64,000 nucleotides of DNA. It comes from Cryptomeria japonica. Its lineage: Eukaryota; Streptophyta; Pinopsida; Cupressales; Cupressaceae. Within the stretch, counting starts at the first letter, position 1. Each line of letters starts with the position of its first letter. Made by a program: the position numbers and the translations under genes. The DNA lies in the NCBI RefSeq assembly GCF_030272615.1, contig NC_081414.1, positions 53,622,636 to 53,686,635 of the forward strand. Reading direction: 5' to 3'. This document shows positions 32,683 through 44,823 of this stretch, piece after piece. The notes below the pieces were generated by a model. That model was not told where the DNA came from. It saw only the letters and a program-made list of their open reading frames with translations, and did no database searches.

Positions 32683-34447
32683 GCCAGTAGCAGATGCTAC
32701 CATAGGTAGTATGCTCTACCCTTTATTTTATTATTATTATTATTATTATTTAAATTATATATATATATATATATATATATTTTTTATAATTATTTTTTTT
32801 ATATATATTTTTTTACAGAACAATAAAAACAATACTTTTTCAATAATTTCATTTTAATAAAATTTTAACAGTAATAATAAAAAAAAAAACAATATTTTTC
32901 CAATAATTCCATTTTCACAAAATTTAATCCTCCTTCATATATATATATATTTTAAAATTAAATTAATCCAAATAAATTTAATGTGTAATTAAATTTTTTT
33001 TTTAAGTTAATTAAAACCATTTCTCAGGTAAATACCCTTTCTCACAAATCTTGCAAATTTCCATGCATCCTAAAATCTGACAAATTTTCTATGATAATTT
33101 CTCTTAATATTCTCAAAAATTACACACTTCCCATAAATTAGAAATACACATCAGGCATGGATTTCAAAACAAAACTCGAATTCACCAGAAGAGGGTTTTG
33201 GATTTGACAATTATTTTACACACACATCAAGCAGAGAAAAATAGAAATATTTTTAATAAAACACACAACTAAGAAATCATCCAACCTAGTATAGCTCTCC
33301 TAGAAGAATTCTGTAGAAGAGCCCTAATCCTTTCAATAAACTTCCAATAAATTTCTTCACCTAAAATTTTTGACCTGTTCCTGTGTAACTAAAATAAAAA
33401 CTCAACCCCTATTTAAACTAAAATTCTAGGTTCAATAGCTTTTTTACAAAAAACCTAAATTTAGAATAATAGTAATTTTTATTTTATTTTCTAAATTTAT
33501 CACATGCAATAATTAAAAAACATTATTCTTTCTTTTCTTTTCTCATGCACATTAATTAATTTTCTAAATAAAGAATTAAAACAATATTTTAATTCTAATT
33601 AATCCTTTTATTCATTTATTTATTCTTTTATTTATTTAATCATTTATTTATTTAAAATTCAAGGAAACAATAAACATAATTAATCTAATTTATAAAATAT
33701 ATTTCAAATACCATGTAGCTTAATTTAATAATTTCTTTAATTAACTAAATTTATAATCTCAATGCATAAACAATACAATAATGAGATAATTTCATAAACT
33801 TAATTAATTAGTTAATTAAATCCACTAAAACACTCAAATTAAACAAATCTCAAGCAATTACCCATAAAAGATAAAATGACAAAATATGAAGACCGAACTA
33901 ACTGACAAGACGACCAACTGACGACACTCATACGAGTGTAACTGAGTAAAAATAGGGTCAACTACTATCTCCTCCACTTCCATCAGAAAATATAAGGCAA
34001 GCTCAGACCTGTGAAGCCAGGTGGAGACAATACCCCATACCTACCCAGTACTTGTACCTGCAATATCCTGCATCATCGAACCACACATGCATATATATAC
34101 AATATAGAAAATATGATATACACACTGATGAAAGAGAATCGTGATGTTCCCTGTCTCACTGAAATGAGTGAAGGAAAATCGTCTCCTTGCATCCAATACA
34201 CTCACAAACACACAATATATAATTTCACATTGCATAGATAAAGTAAAATGTCAGTACATAGCAATAATCCATAAAATGCCATAAATCACAAGTACTGAAA
34301 TACTGCAAACAAAATATACATCTCATCTCCAGATAAAGCATAATGTCATAATAATCTGAATAACATATCATGGTAATGTATCCACTGAAAAAAACAACCA
34401 ATAATAAAATATGAGTCTAATGAGTTCAAACTAGTAGGGGTACTACA

Positions 34448-34482
34448 TTCTCCCCCCCAAAACTAGGCTTACTCATGGAAGC
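34448..34482 (-). promoter_or_regulatory. Polypurine tract region of element I
   Basis: The reverse strand reads TTTTGGGGGGGAGAA directly before the LTR. Confidence 0.75.
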
Positions 34483-34707
34483 CTAAAATAAATAAGAATA
34501 GAGTTCTCTCATCTTTGCTGCATCCTCCCATGTTGTCGAGGTCTCATCATTTGGGTCCCATAGGACCCTTACCTGGTCGATGGTACGACCCCTGAGGATC
34601 AAATCCTGACACCGAAGAATGCGCACGGGCTCCATGGAAAGCTGCCCATCCTCGACCTGCAAAGAGTTCCAATCAAGAACATGTTCACATGTAGATGATA
34701 AGGTCAA
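34483..34707 (-). pseudogene. Element I chromodomain
   Basis: Minus-strand frame of 74 codons. It has EDGQLSMEPVRIL, the domain core QVRVLWDPNDETSTTWEDAAKMRELYSYLF, matching the C-terminal chromodomain of Tekay-type chromoviruses (VLVQW..., TWE, YPYLF positions). It ends at a natural stop just before the polypurine tract. It is separated from integrase by frame changes near 34710-34750. Confidence 0.82.
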
Positions 34708-34748
34708 AGAACTGAAACATGAAAGACATCATGGATGTAGGATAGACT

Positions 34749-35642
34749 CTATGGCAAGGCAAGAGAGTAGGCATCAGGTCCTATCCTCTCAAGGATCTGA
34801 AAATGTCCAACAAACCAGGGTGCCAACTTAGATCCCTTTCCATAATGGATCAGACTCTTTCGCGGACACACTCTCAAGAACACACGATCGCCAACAGAAA
34901 ACTGATGATCTACCCTATGAGTATCTACATACTTTTTTTGTCTATCCTGTGTTGCTACTAAATGCTCACGAATCCTATCTACCTGCTGCTCCATCTCCCG
35001 AAGAATATCCGGTCCTATAAGCACCCTGTCCTCTAACCAATCCCAACTCAAAGGAGTGCGGCAAGGATGACCATACAATGCCTGAAAGGGGGACATACCT
35101 ATGGAGCTATGATAACCATTGTTATAAGCAAAATCCACTAGATATATATAGTCCTCCCAACATGACTATTGGTCCATGACATACATGCGAAGCATATCCT
35201 CTAATACCTGATTCACTCTCTCTGTCTGAGCATCTGTCTCTAGATGATAAGATGAACTAAAATTCAACTAAGTCCCCAAAGCATGCTGAAGTGAGGTCCA
35301 CAATGCTGAGGTAAAGATAGGATCTCTATCAGATATGATCCATCTTAGAATCCCATGCAATCTCACTACTTCTTCTAAGAAGACCCGTGCCACCACTGCT
35401 ACTCTGTAGGAAGCTTGAATAGGAACAAAATGAGCAACCTTAGTCAATCTATCAACTATGACCATGATGGAATCATGACAACATGAAGAGATAGGCAAAC
35501 CAACAATGAAATCCATGGAAATGATATCCCATTTCCAATCCGGTACTAGATTAGGCTGTAAAAGCCCTGCTGGGTGTTGATGCTCTATCTTCACTCACTG
35601 ACACTCTAAACACTTCGACACAAAATCAGCAATGTCACATTT
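34749..35642 (-). pseudogene. Element I integrase
   Basis: Two open frames (35594-35268 and 35138-34749) read as one integrase. The first carries the catalytic core start (ISMDFIVGLP, IISDRDPIF: both aspartates kept); the linking part has YH.ETD.QTERVNQ with the glutamate kept. The second carries the C-terminal domain (VGDRVFLRVCPRKSL, GPDAYSLALP). Stops near 35160 and 35260 break it. A damaged zinc-binding part lies just upstream. Confidence 0.85.
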
Positions 35643-35663
35643 CATACCCGCTCAATGATAAAT

Positions 35664-36980
35664 CTATCTAAGATCTGTGTGCATCTTCTTGACATTTGGA
35701 TGTGCCGAATAAGGTGCACGATGGGCCTCAGTCATGATCAAAACATGAAGACCCTCCAAAGGAGGTACATAGATCTGTCCATGGTGATGAAGAAGTCCAT
35801 CTGCCTCAAGGTTATACCCAAAAAATATACCCTCTAAAGGCCTTCCAGACTCTATCACAACTCTAACATCCAGATACCAAGTATCCTGAGGAAGAACTCC
35901 AAGAATTCTCTCTCTCAAGTCTACTCCAAGGGATAATGCTGAAACTTCATGTCGCCTATGACTCAAAGCATCTGCTACTACGTTTTCTTTGCCTTGAATA
36001 TAATGAACCTCAAAATCATATTTGCAAAAGAATTCCATCCATCTTCACTGTCGAGCATTCAAGTTTAGCTATGTGAATATATACTGCAAACTGCAGTGAT
36101 CACTATGCAGCTCAAACCGACGCCCTAACAGGAAATGCCGCCATCAAACCAAAGCATGAACTACAGTTGCCAACTCTAAATCATGAACTAGATAGTTCAA
36201 CTCATGGTTCTTGTGTTTGCGAGACTCATAAGCAACCACATGTCCATCCTGCATAAGTACTGCACCAATACCTTCCAAAGAGGCACCTGTGCATACCATA
36301 AAATCTCCAGATGGATCAGGGACTGCTAAAATCAGAGCACTAACAAGGAGTTCCTTCAAGGTCTTAAAAGCTACTTCACACTGTTCTAACCAAACAAACT
36401 TCTTCCCTTTTCTTTGAAGAGAAGTAATCGGGTTTCCTATCTGGGAAAAGACTTCAATAAAGCGACGGTAATATCCGGCCAAACCCATAAAACTCCTAAC
36501 TTCTAAGATGTTGGTCAGTGCTGGCCAATCAACAATGGCTTGGATCTTTGAAGGATCCACAGATATACCTTCTCTTGAAACCACATGACCAAGATAGTTT
36601 ACCTCAGTCTGAAATAAGTCACAGTTTGCTAGATTGGCATAGAGCTGATTTTCCCTTAAGCACTGCAGTACCTGACGTAAGTGACCCTCATGCTCCTTCA
36701 TAGATCTAGAATAAATCAAAATATCATCCAAGAATACAATGACAAAATGATCAAGGTAGGTGCAAAAAACCCCATTCATTAAGCTCATGAAAATTGAAGG
36801 TGTGTTCGTCAACCCGAATGGAACCACTGTGAAATCATAGTGACCATAACGAGTATGAAATGCTGTCTTATGAATGTCTGCATCCTGAATGCATAACTGA
36901 TGGTATCCAGACTTCAAGTCAATCTTAGAGAACACCTTGGCTCCCTTAACCTGATCAAAAATGTCATCTATATGAGGCAA
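35664..36980 (-). pseudogene. Element I reverse transcriptase and RNase H
   Basis: Frame 36980-36144 starts within reverse transcriptase: [23 protein letters not shown], the FLDD motif at residues 83-86 (intact), then [16 protein letters not shown]. RNase H follows, but the first catalytic Asp is replaced by Gly (VCTGASLEG for VCTDAS). The frame 36038-35664 completes RNase H (HYIQGKENVVADALSHR) and the zinc-binding start of integrase. A stop near 36140 separates them. Confidence 0.88.
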
Positions 36981-38343
36981 TGGATATCTATTCTAGATGA
37001 CCTTATTCAGTTGTCGGTAATCAATGCATAACCGAAGAGAACCATCTTTCTTCTTAACAAAGATAACAGGCGCACCCCAAGGGGAAAAACTAGGATGAAT
37101 GAATCCCTTGGCCAATAATTCTTCTATCTACAATTTCAACTCGCTTAACTCTTGAGTAGTCATCCAATATGGAGCTCTCCAAATAGGTTCTGCACTAGGA
37201 ACCAAATCAACACGAAAGTCTATAGCTCACTTCGGAGGCATACGAATAATATCCAATGGAAATACATCTACATACTCTCTAAGAATAGGGTGACTATCAA
37301 GAGTGATTTCTCACCTCTTTGACTCATCCAATTCCTCAAGAGTGATTGCAAAAAGCTGACGTCCTCTACGCATGCACCGCTTAAGTTGCATGGTGGAGAT
37401 CATACGCAGGGATATTGACCTTTGTACTCCAACAATCTCCACTTCTTTGTCAAGGTCATCTAAACACACTACTGTCTTCTTGCAACAATCTACACAAGCA
37501 TTGTGAGATGATAGCCAATCCATCCCCAATACAACTCCATAAGATCCCAAAGGGATAACCCGAAGGTCAATTGAAGTAACTATGGTTCCTAATTTCAACT
37601 CACAACTGGGAATAAAGGCATCTATAGAAACATGGACACCTGTACCCAACTCTACTTGCCACCTATCCACCTGCTTAGTAGACATAAGTCTGCACTACTC
37701 CACAATGGATGAAGAAATAAAAGAATCAGAAGCTCCAAAATCTAAAAGTACAGAGATAGGGGTTCCATGCAACATACCTGCTACCTCAATGACTATACCC
37801 TAATGATCAGCTTGGCGGTCATCTACCACTGCAAATACTCTATGGGACCTCCCTGCATCTCTTACTGTAGGTTCAAATGTTGCTGGCCTCTGACTACCTA
37901 TGTTGTGGACATTTTGAGGACACTATGGAGCTCTGTGACCAAACTACCCACAAGAGAAACAAGCTCCTCTATTACCTGTCGGTCCACTAGATTGCTGGAA
38001 ACTTCCCTTGCTAGGGGTGTAAGATGCACTCTACGAGGCCTGCCCTGTAGGGCCCTGTTTGCCCCTCTGCCAGTTCCTACCCTTCTTAGACTGAGAATTG
38101 CCACCTTGTTGGCCCTGGAACTATTTTGGTTTTGACTGATGCTGCTATTGTTGCCCACTATTAGTGGGTGCTTGAGGAGTTCTAAATGGTGCAGCTGACT
38201 GGGACTGATTTCCCCGAGCTTTATTTCCACTGGTAGGTGCACTTCCTATCTGCACACCTGTTTGACCACCAAGTGCTCGACCTAAGCAAGATGGTAGATG
38301 AAAGGCACACTACAAACACAGAGTACCCAGTGTTGAAACATGG
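36981..38343 (-). pseudogene. Element I gag remnant, protease and start of reverse transcriptase
   Basis: From the primer site downwards: a Gly/Asn/Gln-rich gag C-end (38242-37898), a zinc knuckle region (about 37975-37935) with two in-frame stops, the protease with D-F-G in place of D-S-G (LDFGASDSFISS, about 37745-37710), the VLGMDWLSSHNA segment (37540-37490), and a broken start of reverse transcriptase. Only about 370 bases lie between primer site and knuckle, so the main gag domain has been deleted. The protease Ser-to-Phe change and stops make it inactive. Confidence 0.78.
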
Positions 38344-38356
38344 GCTCTGATACCAA
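38344..38356 (-). promoter_or_regulatory. Primer-binding site of element I
   Basis: The reverse strand reads TTGGTATCAGAGC, two bases inside the LTR start TGTAATGCCC. Confidence 0.82.
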
Positions 38357-38358
38357 AA

Positions 38359-41300
38359 TGTAATGCCCTGCTAGGAACCCTAAAGTAAAACAACACAACT
38401 AGGCAATAAAAGGGCAAAATAATTTTTTTTTTGTTAAAGACTAAGTGCAGTAACTAAAACCATTGCACGTTTAACAACATAGTGGAAGTCTTTCATATGT
38501 TTTCCTAAGGGTAACCAATGAAGATTAATTTCATAGATTATATTAACACCACAGTTAATCCATTTAATTAGATAAATTGAATACAAAAGTCTAAAACTAC
38601 ACATACATCCAAATTTCATAATAAAGAAATAAAAGTATTCCAATGCATCCAATTTCTATAAAACATTTGAACATAAGATCAAGACAATAACATTCATTTC
38701 ACTGACATAATAACATTACAATATGCATAATTACATGGCTTCAAATAATACCACTGATTACAAAGATACCATATCAAGATTACATAAGAGTCTGATACAA
38801 TGACCACAAGGTCTCAACTGAACAATGATCTCGAACAAGAGTTGGTACATAAACCACAAACCAAGAAACACTAGCGAAGCCTTTCCTTGCCTGAAGATAC
38901 AATCTAGAACATCTGATGGGAAGTGGCACTACCACCTCACCATGTGAGCCTGAAATGGAACCACCCCACCGTGCTAGGAGATAGTAGAAAACCCTCAAGC
39001 AAGCAAAGTAAGACAAGTACGAAAGGACTACAAGACTCTGCAAACAACCATGTGACTCAACTCACAAAACACTAGTGACTCTAAGAAGAGAGTGTCATCT
39101 CATAGCTTGATGGTTACCATGGTACAGCCTCCATAGGTCCTAGCCCCCATCCTTGGGTTTCTCCTGGTAACCTCTCCCGAGCCTCTGATTCCAACTAAGT
39201 CTCAGGCTGACCCTACCAATCCTATCGTGAAGACAAGGTGGTAAGTTTGCCATTCCAGGCCTTCTCGTAACATTATGAGTCTTGTACAAGCACTCACCTA
39301 TGCATGAGGTACATTTATCTTAATTAATATTTAATCTACCCACCCCCTAATTAATTATTAGGTTATCACTTTTTAACTAACTCTCGACGGGTTATCCTGT
39401 CATCCACTTCGGGCATGGCCCCCGCTTGAAAGCCACTCACTCTCCTAGGACACTAACAGGAGATGTTTCTTTCTATGAGAACTCTATGGCGAAACAGACA
39501 ACCATAAACAATCCTGACAAGCACAGGTGAAGGATACACAAATACCAACCCAAGATTGACCATTTGGACAAAAACACACAATGGCTCATATCAAATGGGT
39601 TATACAACAACACCTAGTCTAGGAGAAATAATAACATAGGACACAATGACAATTTAACCAAAATTGCAATGAAATAAAGCTTAACTGGGAACACAATATA
39701 TGCAAGATCCTATTACAGGCAATCTTTCCTTAAAAATAGCCAACACATAAATAACATGCAATTTACGAATTTCTAGATAACAAGAATTTACAACTATTTA
39801 ATACCAAAAACATCCACCTTGTCATTTGTCCAAAAACATTTAAAATAAAAATAATTCTCCTAATGTATTTTAAACATATTCATAGAAATTAACATTCCAA
39901 ACTATAATTAAATAATATTTAAAATATTATAATAACTACCAAAAGAAAACATATTTAATATATATATATAAATATATATATATAAACACATATATGAATA
40001 TACATATATTTATTTATATACATATATAATATAACACATAATAAATTTAATTTATCCAACTGCTGGGTACGAAACCCGAGACAGTCATACCATAGTATGC
40101 ATAGGGTTTAGAAATTAATTTAAAACAAATTAAAACCACTTTAAAAATTTGTAAAGGCCCTTATCACGGTAGCCTAAGCTACCGCTAGTAGCTAGTACTA
40201 CCGTCCAATAGCACTGCTACCATCAGTAGCTAGTACTACCATCCGCTAGCACTGCTACCCTCCGGTAGCACTATTACCGTAGGTAGTAGCTCCTACCGCC
40301 GATAGTGGATGCTACCGTAGGTAGTATGCCCTACCCTTTATTATTATTATTATTATTTTTTTTTAATTTATATTTATATTTTTAAATTTTTTTTATAATT
40401 ATTTATTTTTATATATTTTTTAACAGAACAATAAAAAACAATACTTTTTCAATAATTTCATTTTAATAAAATTTTAATAGTAATAATTAAAAAAAAAACA
40501 ATATTTTTCTAATAATTCCATTTTCACAAAATTTAATCCTTCTTCATATATATATATATTTTAAATTAAATTAACCCAAATAAAGTTAATGTGTAATTAA
40601 ATTTTTTTTTTTAAGGTAATTAAAACCATTTCTTCAGGTAAATACCCTTTCTCACAAATCTTGCAAATTTCCATGCATCCTAAAATCTGATAAATTTTCT
40701 ATAATAATTTCTCTTAATTTTCTCAAAAATTACATACTTCTCATAAATTTCTTCACCTAAAATTTTTGACCTGTTCCTGTGTAACTAAAATAAAAACCTA
40801 ACCCCTATTTAAACTAAAATTCTAGGTTCAATAACTTTTTCACAAAAAACCTAAATTTAGAATAATAGTAATTTTTATTTTATTTTCTAAATTTATCACA
40901 TGCAATAATTAAAAAACATTATTCTTTCTTTTCTTTTCTCATGCACATTAATTAATTTTCTAAATAAAGAATTAAAACAATATTTTAATTCTAATTAATC
41001 CTTTTATTCATTTATTTAGTCTTTTATTTATTTAATCATTTATTTATTTAAAATTCAAGGAAATAATAAATATAATTAATGTAATTTATAAAGATATATT
41101 TCAAATACCATGTAGCTTAATTTAATAATTTCTTTAATTAACTAAATTTATAATCTCAACGCATAAACAATACAATAATGAGATAATTTCATAAACTTAA
41201 TTAATTAATTAATTAAATCCACTAAAACACTCAAATTAAACAAATCTCAAGTAATTACCCATAAAAGATAAAATGACAAAATACGAATACCAAACTAGCT

Positions 41301-41412
41301 GACAAGATGACCAACTGATGACACTCATACAAGTGTAACTGAGTAAAAATAGGGTCAACTACTATCTCCTCCACTTCCATCAGAAAATATAAGGCACGCT
41401 CAAACCTGTGAA
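38359..41412 (-). repeat. Element I 5' LTR, truncated
   Basis: Aligns with 30683-34015 and ends abruptly at 41412. The last 432 bases of the LTR (34016-34447 in the other copy) are absent, replaced by LTR sequence of element J. It also has an internal gap around 40740 relative to the 3' copy (33132-33353) and an extra GGTAG-type array at 40166-40337. Confidence 0.85.
40166..40337. repeat. Degenerate minisatellite of GGTAG/CTACC words
   Basis: About 170 bases built from variants of GCTAGTACTACC, AGCACTGCTACC and CCGTAGGTAGTAG on both strands, able to form many small hairpins. The 3' LTR has only about 57 bases at this place (32663-32719). Confidence 0.75.
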
Positions 41413-42291
41413 TCTAGCTGCAGCTTGTAGAAGCGATTCAGGTTGCTAATGGTGATTGTGTTCATTCCTTGACTGATTGGTGCCATTGCTTTGGCGTGTG
41501 TGGATCTAATTTAGGTTTGGTGCTATCTAGGTTATGGATCATTTTTCATGAAACATGTTGGTGGATCCTCCGATGCACTTCCGAGATGTTTTACTGATTG
41601 GATGATATTTGTCTAGTGTCAAGGCAACATATGTTATGATTTTATTTTAGGATTATGTAATGGATCTATTGAATTATCATTTGTGTGGCCGACCTAATTG
41701 GTTAGGTCGTGGGTTCGTATAAATATATGTAAGATCTCACTGTAGATCATATAGAAAGAGAAATAAGAAAATAATTTAATAATCATGTGTACAAAGGATT
41801 TGGTCGATCATAGGTGATTGAGTTGGGTTTACGTAAGAGGTTTTAGACTTCCAATATTGAGATTAACCAAAACTACAATCTGTCATGTTTGATGCTATCA
41901 CCGATAGCTCTCCTCTCTGGATTGTAGTCCAAATAGCTTGAGGTGGTTGACATCTCTATAGTACATGAGATGCCATTGTGCTGAGCAGTGCGCTCTAGGT
42001 AGTGTGCCTTCTTGCATGTGTAGGCTCATATTGTAATAAAATACTTGTTACAGAAGTATCATCTGACTGTGGGTAGGGTTTCCCACCGTGGTTTTTCCTC
42101 ATTGAGGTTTTCCACGTATAAATCATGGTGTTATGTGTTATGGTTGCATGGTATTGATTCTCTGGTTTTGATTTATGCTCTAATTCTTAATCAATTATTT
42201 CAGTATAAGGTTTTAAGTTATTTAATTTACATAACCTATTAACAACTAATTCACCCCCCCCACTCTCAATTGTTCACCGGTTATCCTAACA
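41413..42291 (+). repeat. Element J 5' LTR, truncated
   Basis: Matches 3' LTR positions from about 47262 onward: GGTGATTGTGTTCATTCCTTG, TATA box, GATCTCACTGTAGATCATAT, GGGTTTCCCACCGTGG, TTCACCCCCCC and GTTCACCGG, ending CCTAACA. Confidence 0.85.
41719..41728 (+). promoter_or_regulatory. TATA box in element J 5' LTR
   Basis: TATAAATATA followed by TGTAAGATCTCACTGTAG, the same pair as in LTR H and J's 3' LTR. Confidence 0.65.
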
Positions 42292-42292
42292 A

Positions 42293-42305
42293 TTGGTATC
42301 AAAGC
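42293..42305 (+). promoter_or_regulatory. Primer-binding site of element J
   Basis: TTGGTATCAAAGC, one base after the LTR end; one change from the initiator tRNA-Met type site. Confidence 0.82.
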
Positions 42306-42349
42306 TTGGTCCTCTTTTTTCAGAAGCTTAACCACTTGAGGAAGATCAT

Positions 42350-43351
42350 ATGGAAACTAATAGTTCAACTCATGTTTTCTAGAAGGACAACCCTAGGCTT
42401 GATGGAACAAACTATGGAGTATGAAAGATTCAGATGGAGACTCATTTAAGATGCATTAAAAAGGAAATTTGGAAAATAACTCAAAATGGTTACACTCCTC
42501 ATAATCCGACATCTGGCATTCCGACACTGATAGACTTGGATAAGAAAATTGAGAATGACTACAGAGCTATAGAAGCCCTCTTAAGCACCTTATCAGATCA
42601 ATAAATCATGGGACTATCAAACAAATCATCGACAAAACCTATACAGGATAAGTTGTAGACTCTAAATGAAGGTGATCCTACTATTAAAATTGCAAAACTT
42701 GAATGCTATAGGGTAAGATATGAATTCTTGAAGATGGAGGAAGATGAAAGAGTTTATAAATTCGTGGAAAGAGTAAATGAAATTGTATTGGGAATTCAGT
42801 GATGTGGTGGATCTTTGAGTGAGGAAGAGATTGTTTTAAAAGTGTTAAGGGTTTTGCCACTAGCATATAAGATGAAGGTAACTGCAATTAATGAGCTAAG
42901 AACCATGCCTAATTCTTCTATCAATAGAGATACTCTTGTTGGGAAGATATCTACTTTTGAGCTTGAGGAATTTGGTCCTCCTAGAGCTACAACGATTAAT
43001 ACTAGATTTAAGGCATCTACATCATCAACCAGAAAGAAAGATTGGAAAGTTTTGTATGCAAAGGAATTGGAAGAGATTAGGAAAGAAGATGAAGAGATTA
43101 AACAACTTGAAGCCATATTTTCTAGAAGGATACCTAAAGTTTCGTCAGGAAGTAAGTGTAAAGGAAAATATCCTTTCAAATGTTTTGCATGTAATAAGAT
43201 AGGTCATTTTACATCTAGATGTTTTGGAAGGAATTCAAAATTGGAAGAAAGAGAAAGAATATATTTTAAGCCTAACCCTAAATATCAGATCAAGCATAAG
43301 TACATGAAATACAAAAAAAATCATGCTACTATGCTGATGAGGAAGGAATAG
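42350..43351 (+). pseudogene. Element J gag
   Basis: Reading from the ATG at 42350 in one frame gives a UBN2-type copia gag of about 330 codons with at least six stops in its first half. Several are at expected Trp, Gln or Arg codons (for example V*KIQM and IQ*CGG). From 42815 the frame is open: KVLRVLPLAYKMKV, then FELEEFG, and the zinc knuckle CFACNKIGHFTSRC near 43180-43222. It ends in a Lys-rich tail beside an A8 run, where a frameshift leads into protease. Confidence 0.82.
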
Positions 43352-43428
43352 TCAATGACTCAGAAGAAGAACCTACAGGAGATTCGGCTAGTGGATCCAA
43401 CAATGGAAAAGACTGGGTATTTTATGCT

Positions 43429-44823
43429 ATGAAGGAAGATGATCCGGAACTAGTTATCAAAAATAAGGAAAAGGCCCTTCTAGCAAACGTTGAAGATGCA
43501 AATGAATGGGTAATAGATAGTAGATGTTCTCATTATATGACAGGTGACAAAGGGAATTTTCTAACCTTGCAGGAATTTGATGGTGGTCAAGTCAGATTTG
43601 GTAATAAAAAGGCATGCATGATCAAAGGAAGAGTAACCATTTCATTGGATAGTAAGCATAACATTCATAATGTCTATTATGTTGAAGGTATGAAGCATAA
43701 TATTTGGAGTATAGGACAGTTGGTAGATAAAGGATTTCAATTATAATTCAAAGGTGGAAAGTGCAAAATCATTAGCAAATAAGGATTGGAGATTGCAACT
43801 GATACACAGACAAAATGTAGCATCTTTCATTTGAACTCTGGTGAAAAGACATTTTTGAATGCACATATTGATGAAAGTTGGCTATGGCATAAGAGGTTGT
43901 GTCTTGTAAATTTTGATTGCATTGTAAAGATCAGTTCAACTAAGGCAGTTAGAGATTTACCTAAGATTGTGAAGCCTCATAATACGGTATGTAAAGAATG
44001 TCAAATGGATAAGAAAATAATAACTTCTTTTAAGAGTATACCTTATAAATCTAATGATGTTCTTGATTTGATTCATACTGACCTATGTGGTCCTGCTAAT
44101 ACAAGAAGATTTCAAGGAGATATATATTTCATGTTAATCATTGATGACTATTCTAGAATGATGTGGGTTTCTTTTCTAAGGGAGAAAAATGAAGCTTTTG
44201 AGAAATTAAATATATTAAAATCTATGGTTGAGATAGAGACAGGAATGAAAATTAAGTTTTTGAGATCAAATCAAGGTGGTGAATTCACATCCGGTGAATT
44301 CAAGAGTTATTGTTAGAAAAATGGCATTAGGAGACAGTTATCTGCGCCACAGACACCTCAGTAGAATGATATTATGGAAAGAAAGAACATAACCATTTCG
44401 AATGTAGCTAGAAGAATGATGATGAAAGTTAATTTGCCTCATATCTACTAGAGAGAAGTAGTAAGTACAATAGTTTATACATTCAACAGAGTTCATATCA
44501 AGGGAGATACCGGTAAGACACCTTATGAATCATGGTTTGGTCATTCTCCCACTCTTAAATATTTTAGAATGTTTGGAAGTAAGTGTTATATCAAAAGAGA
44601 TGATTCCATTGGAAATTTTGAACCTAGATGTGATGAAGGGATATTTCTTGGTTATTCAACAAAAAGAAAATCATATAGATGCTATAACAAAAGATTGCAG
44701 AGAAATGTGGAGAGCGCTAATGTGAAAGTGGATGAGCGGTACAAAGACCAAGCTAAATCTTATGACAATGAATCAAAAGTGGAAATTATCATAACTGAAC
44801 TGGTAGTGGTTGTACTAGAATAG
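43429..44823 (+). pseudogene. Element J protease and integrase
   Basis: Protease: WVIDSRCSHYMTGDKGNF near 43507, with Arg in place of the active-site Gly (DSG to DSR). Integrase: zinc-binding part (HKRLC...FDCIV...CKECQ), catalytic core with HTDLCGP, RSNQGGEF (Asn where the second catalytic Asp is expected, a G-to-A type change), and ERKN with the glutamate kept. The linker has VFGSKCYIKR and FLGYSTKRK at 44569-44670. Stops at about 43744, 43782, 44314, 44362 and 44450 break it. Confidence 0.85.

Larger units (their letters stand above)
30683..34447 (-). repeat. Element I 3' LTR
   Basis: 3765 bp. It contains a (TA)n-rich block (32281-32487), a 16-bp perfect palindrome (32667-32682), an AT-rich U3 and long poly-pyrimidine parts. 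The segment 31318-31903 is identical to 38996-39580 of the 5' LTR, whereas neighbouring segments differ by several per cent. Confidence 0.88.
30683..41412 (-). mobile_element. Ty3/gypsy chromovirus I (Tekay-like) with very long LTRs
   Basis: Minus-strand element. The 3' LTR is 30683-34447 (3765 bp, TGTAATGCCC to GTACTACA; in element sense TGTAGTACCCC start), internal region 34448-38358, 5' LTR 38359-41412 truncated. A C-rich tract (TTCTCCCCCCC) beside the 3' LTR is the polypurine tract in element sense. Pol order, chromodomain and LTR start fit the Tekay/Del group. The internal region is short because most of gag is missing. Confidence 0.88.

Noticed and set aside
42815-43179. Antisense open frame of 127 codons opposite J's gag
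   Set aside because: Mirror of the real gag frame; no motif of its own.
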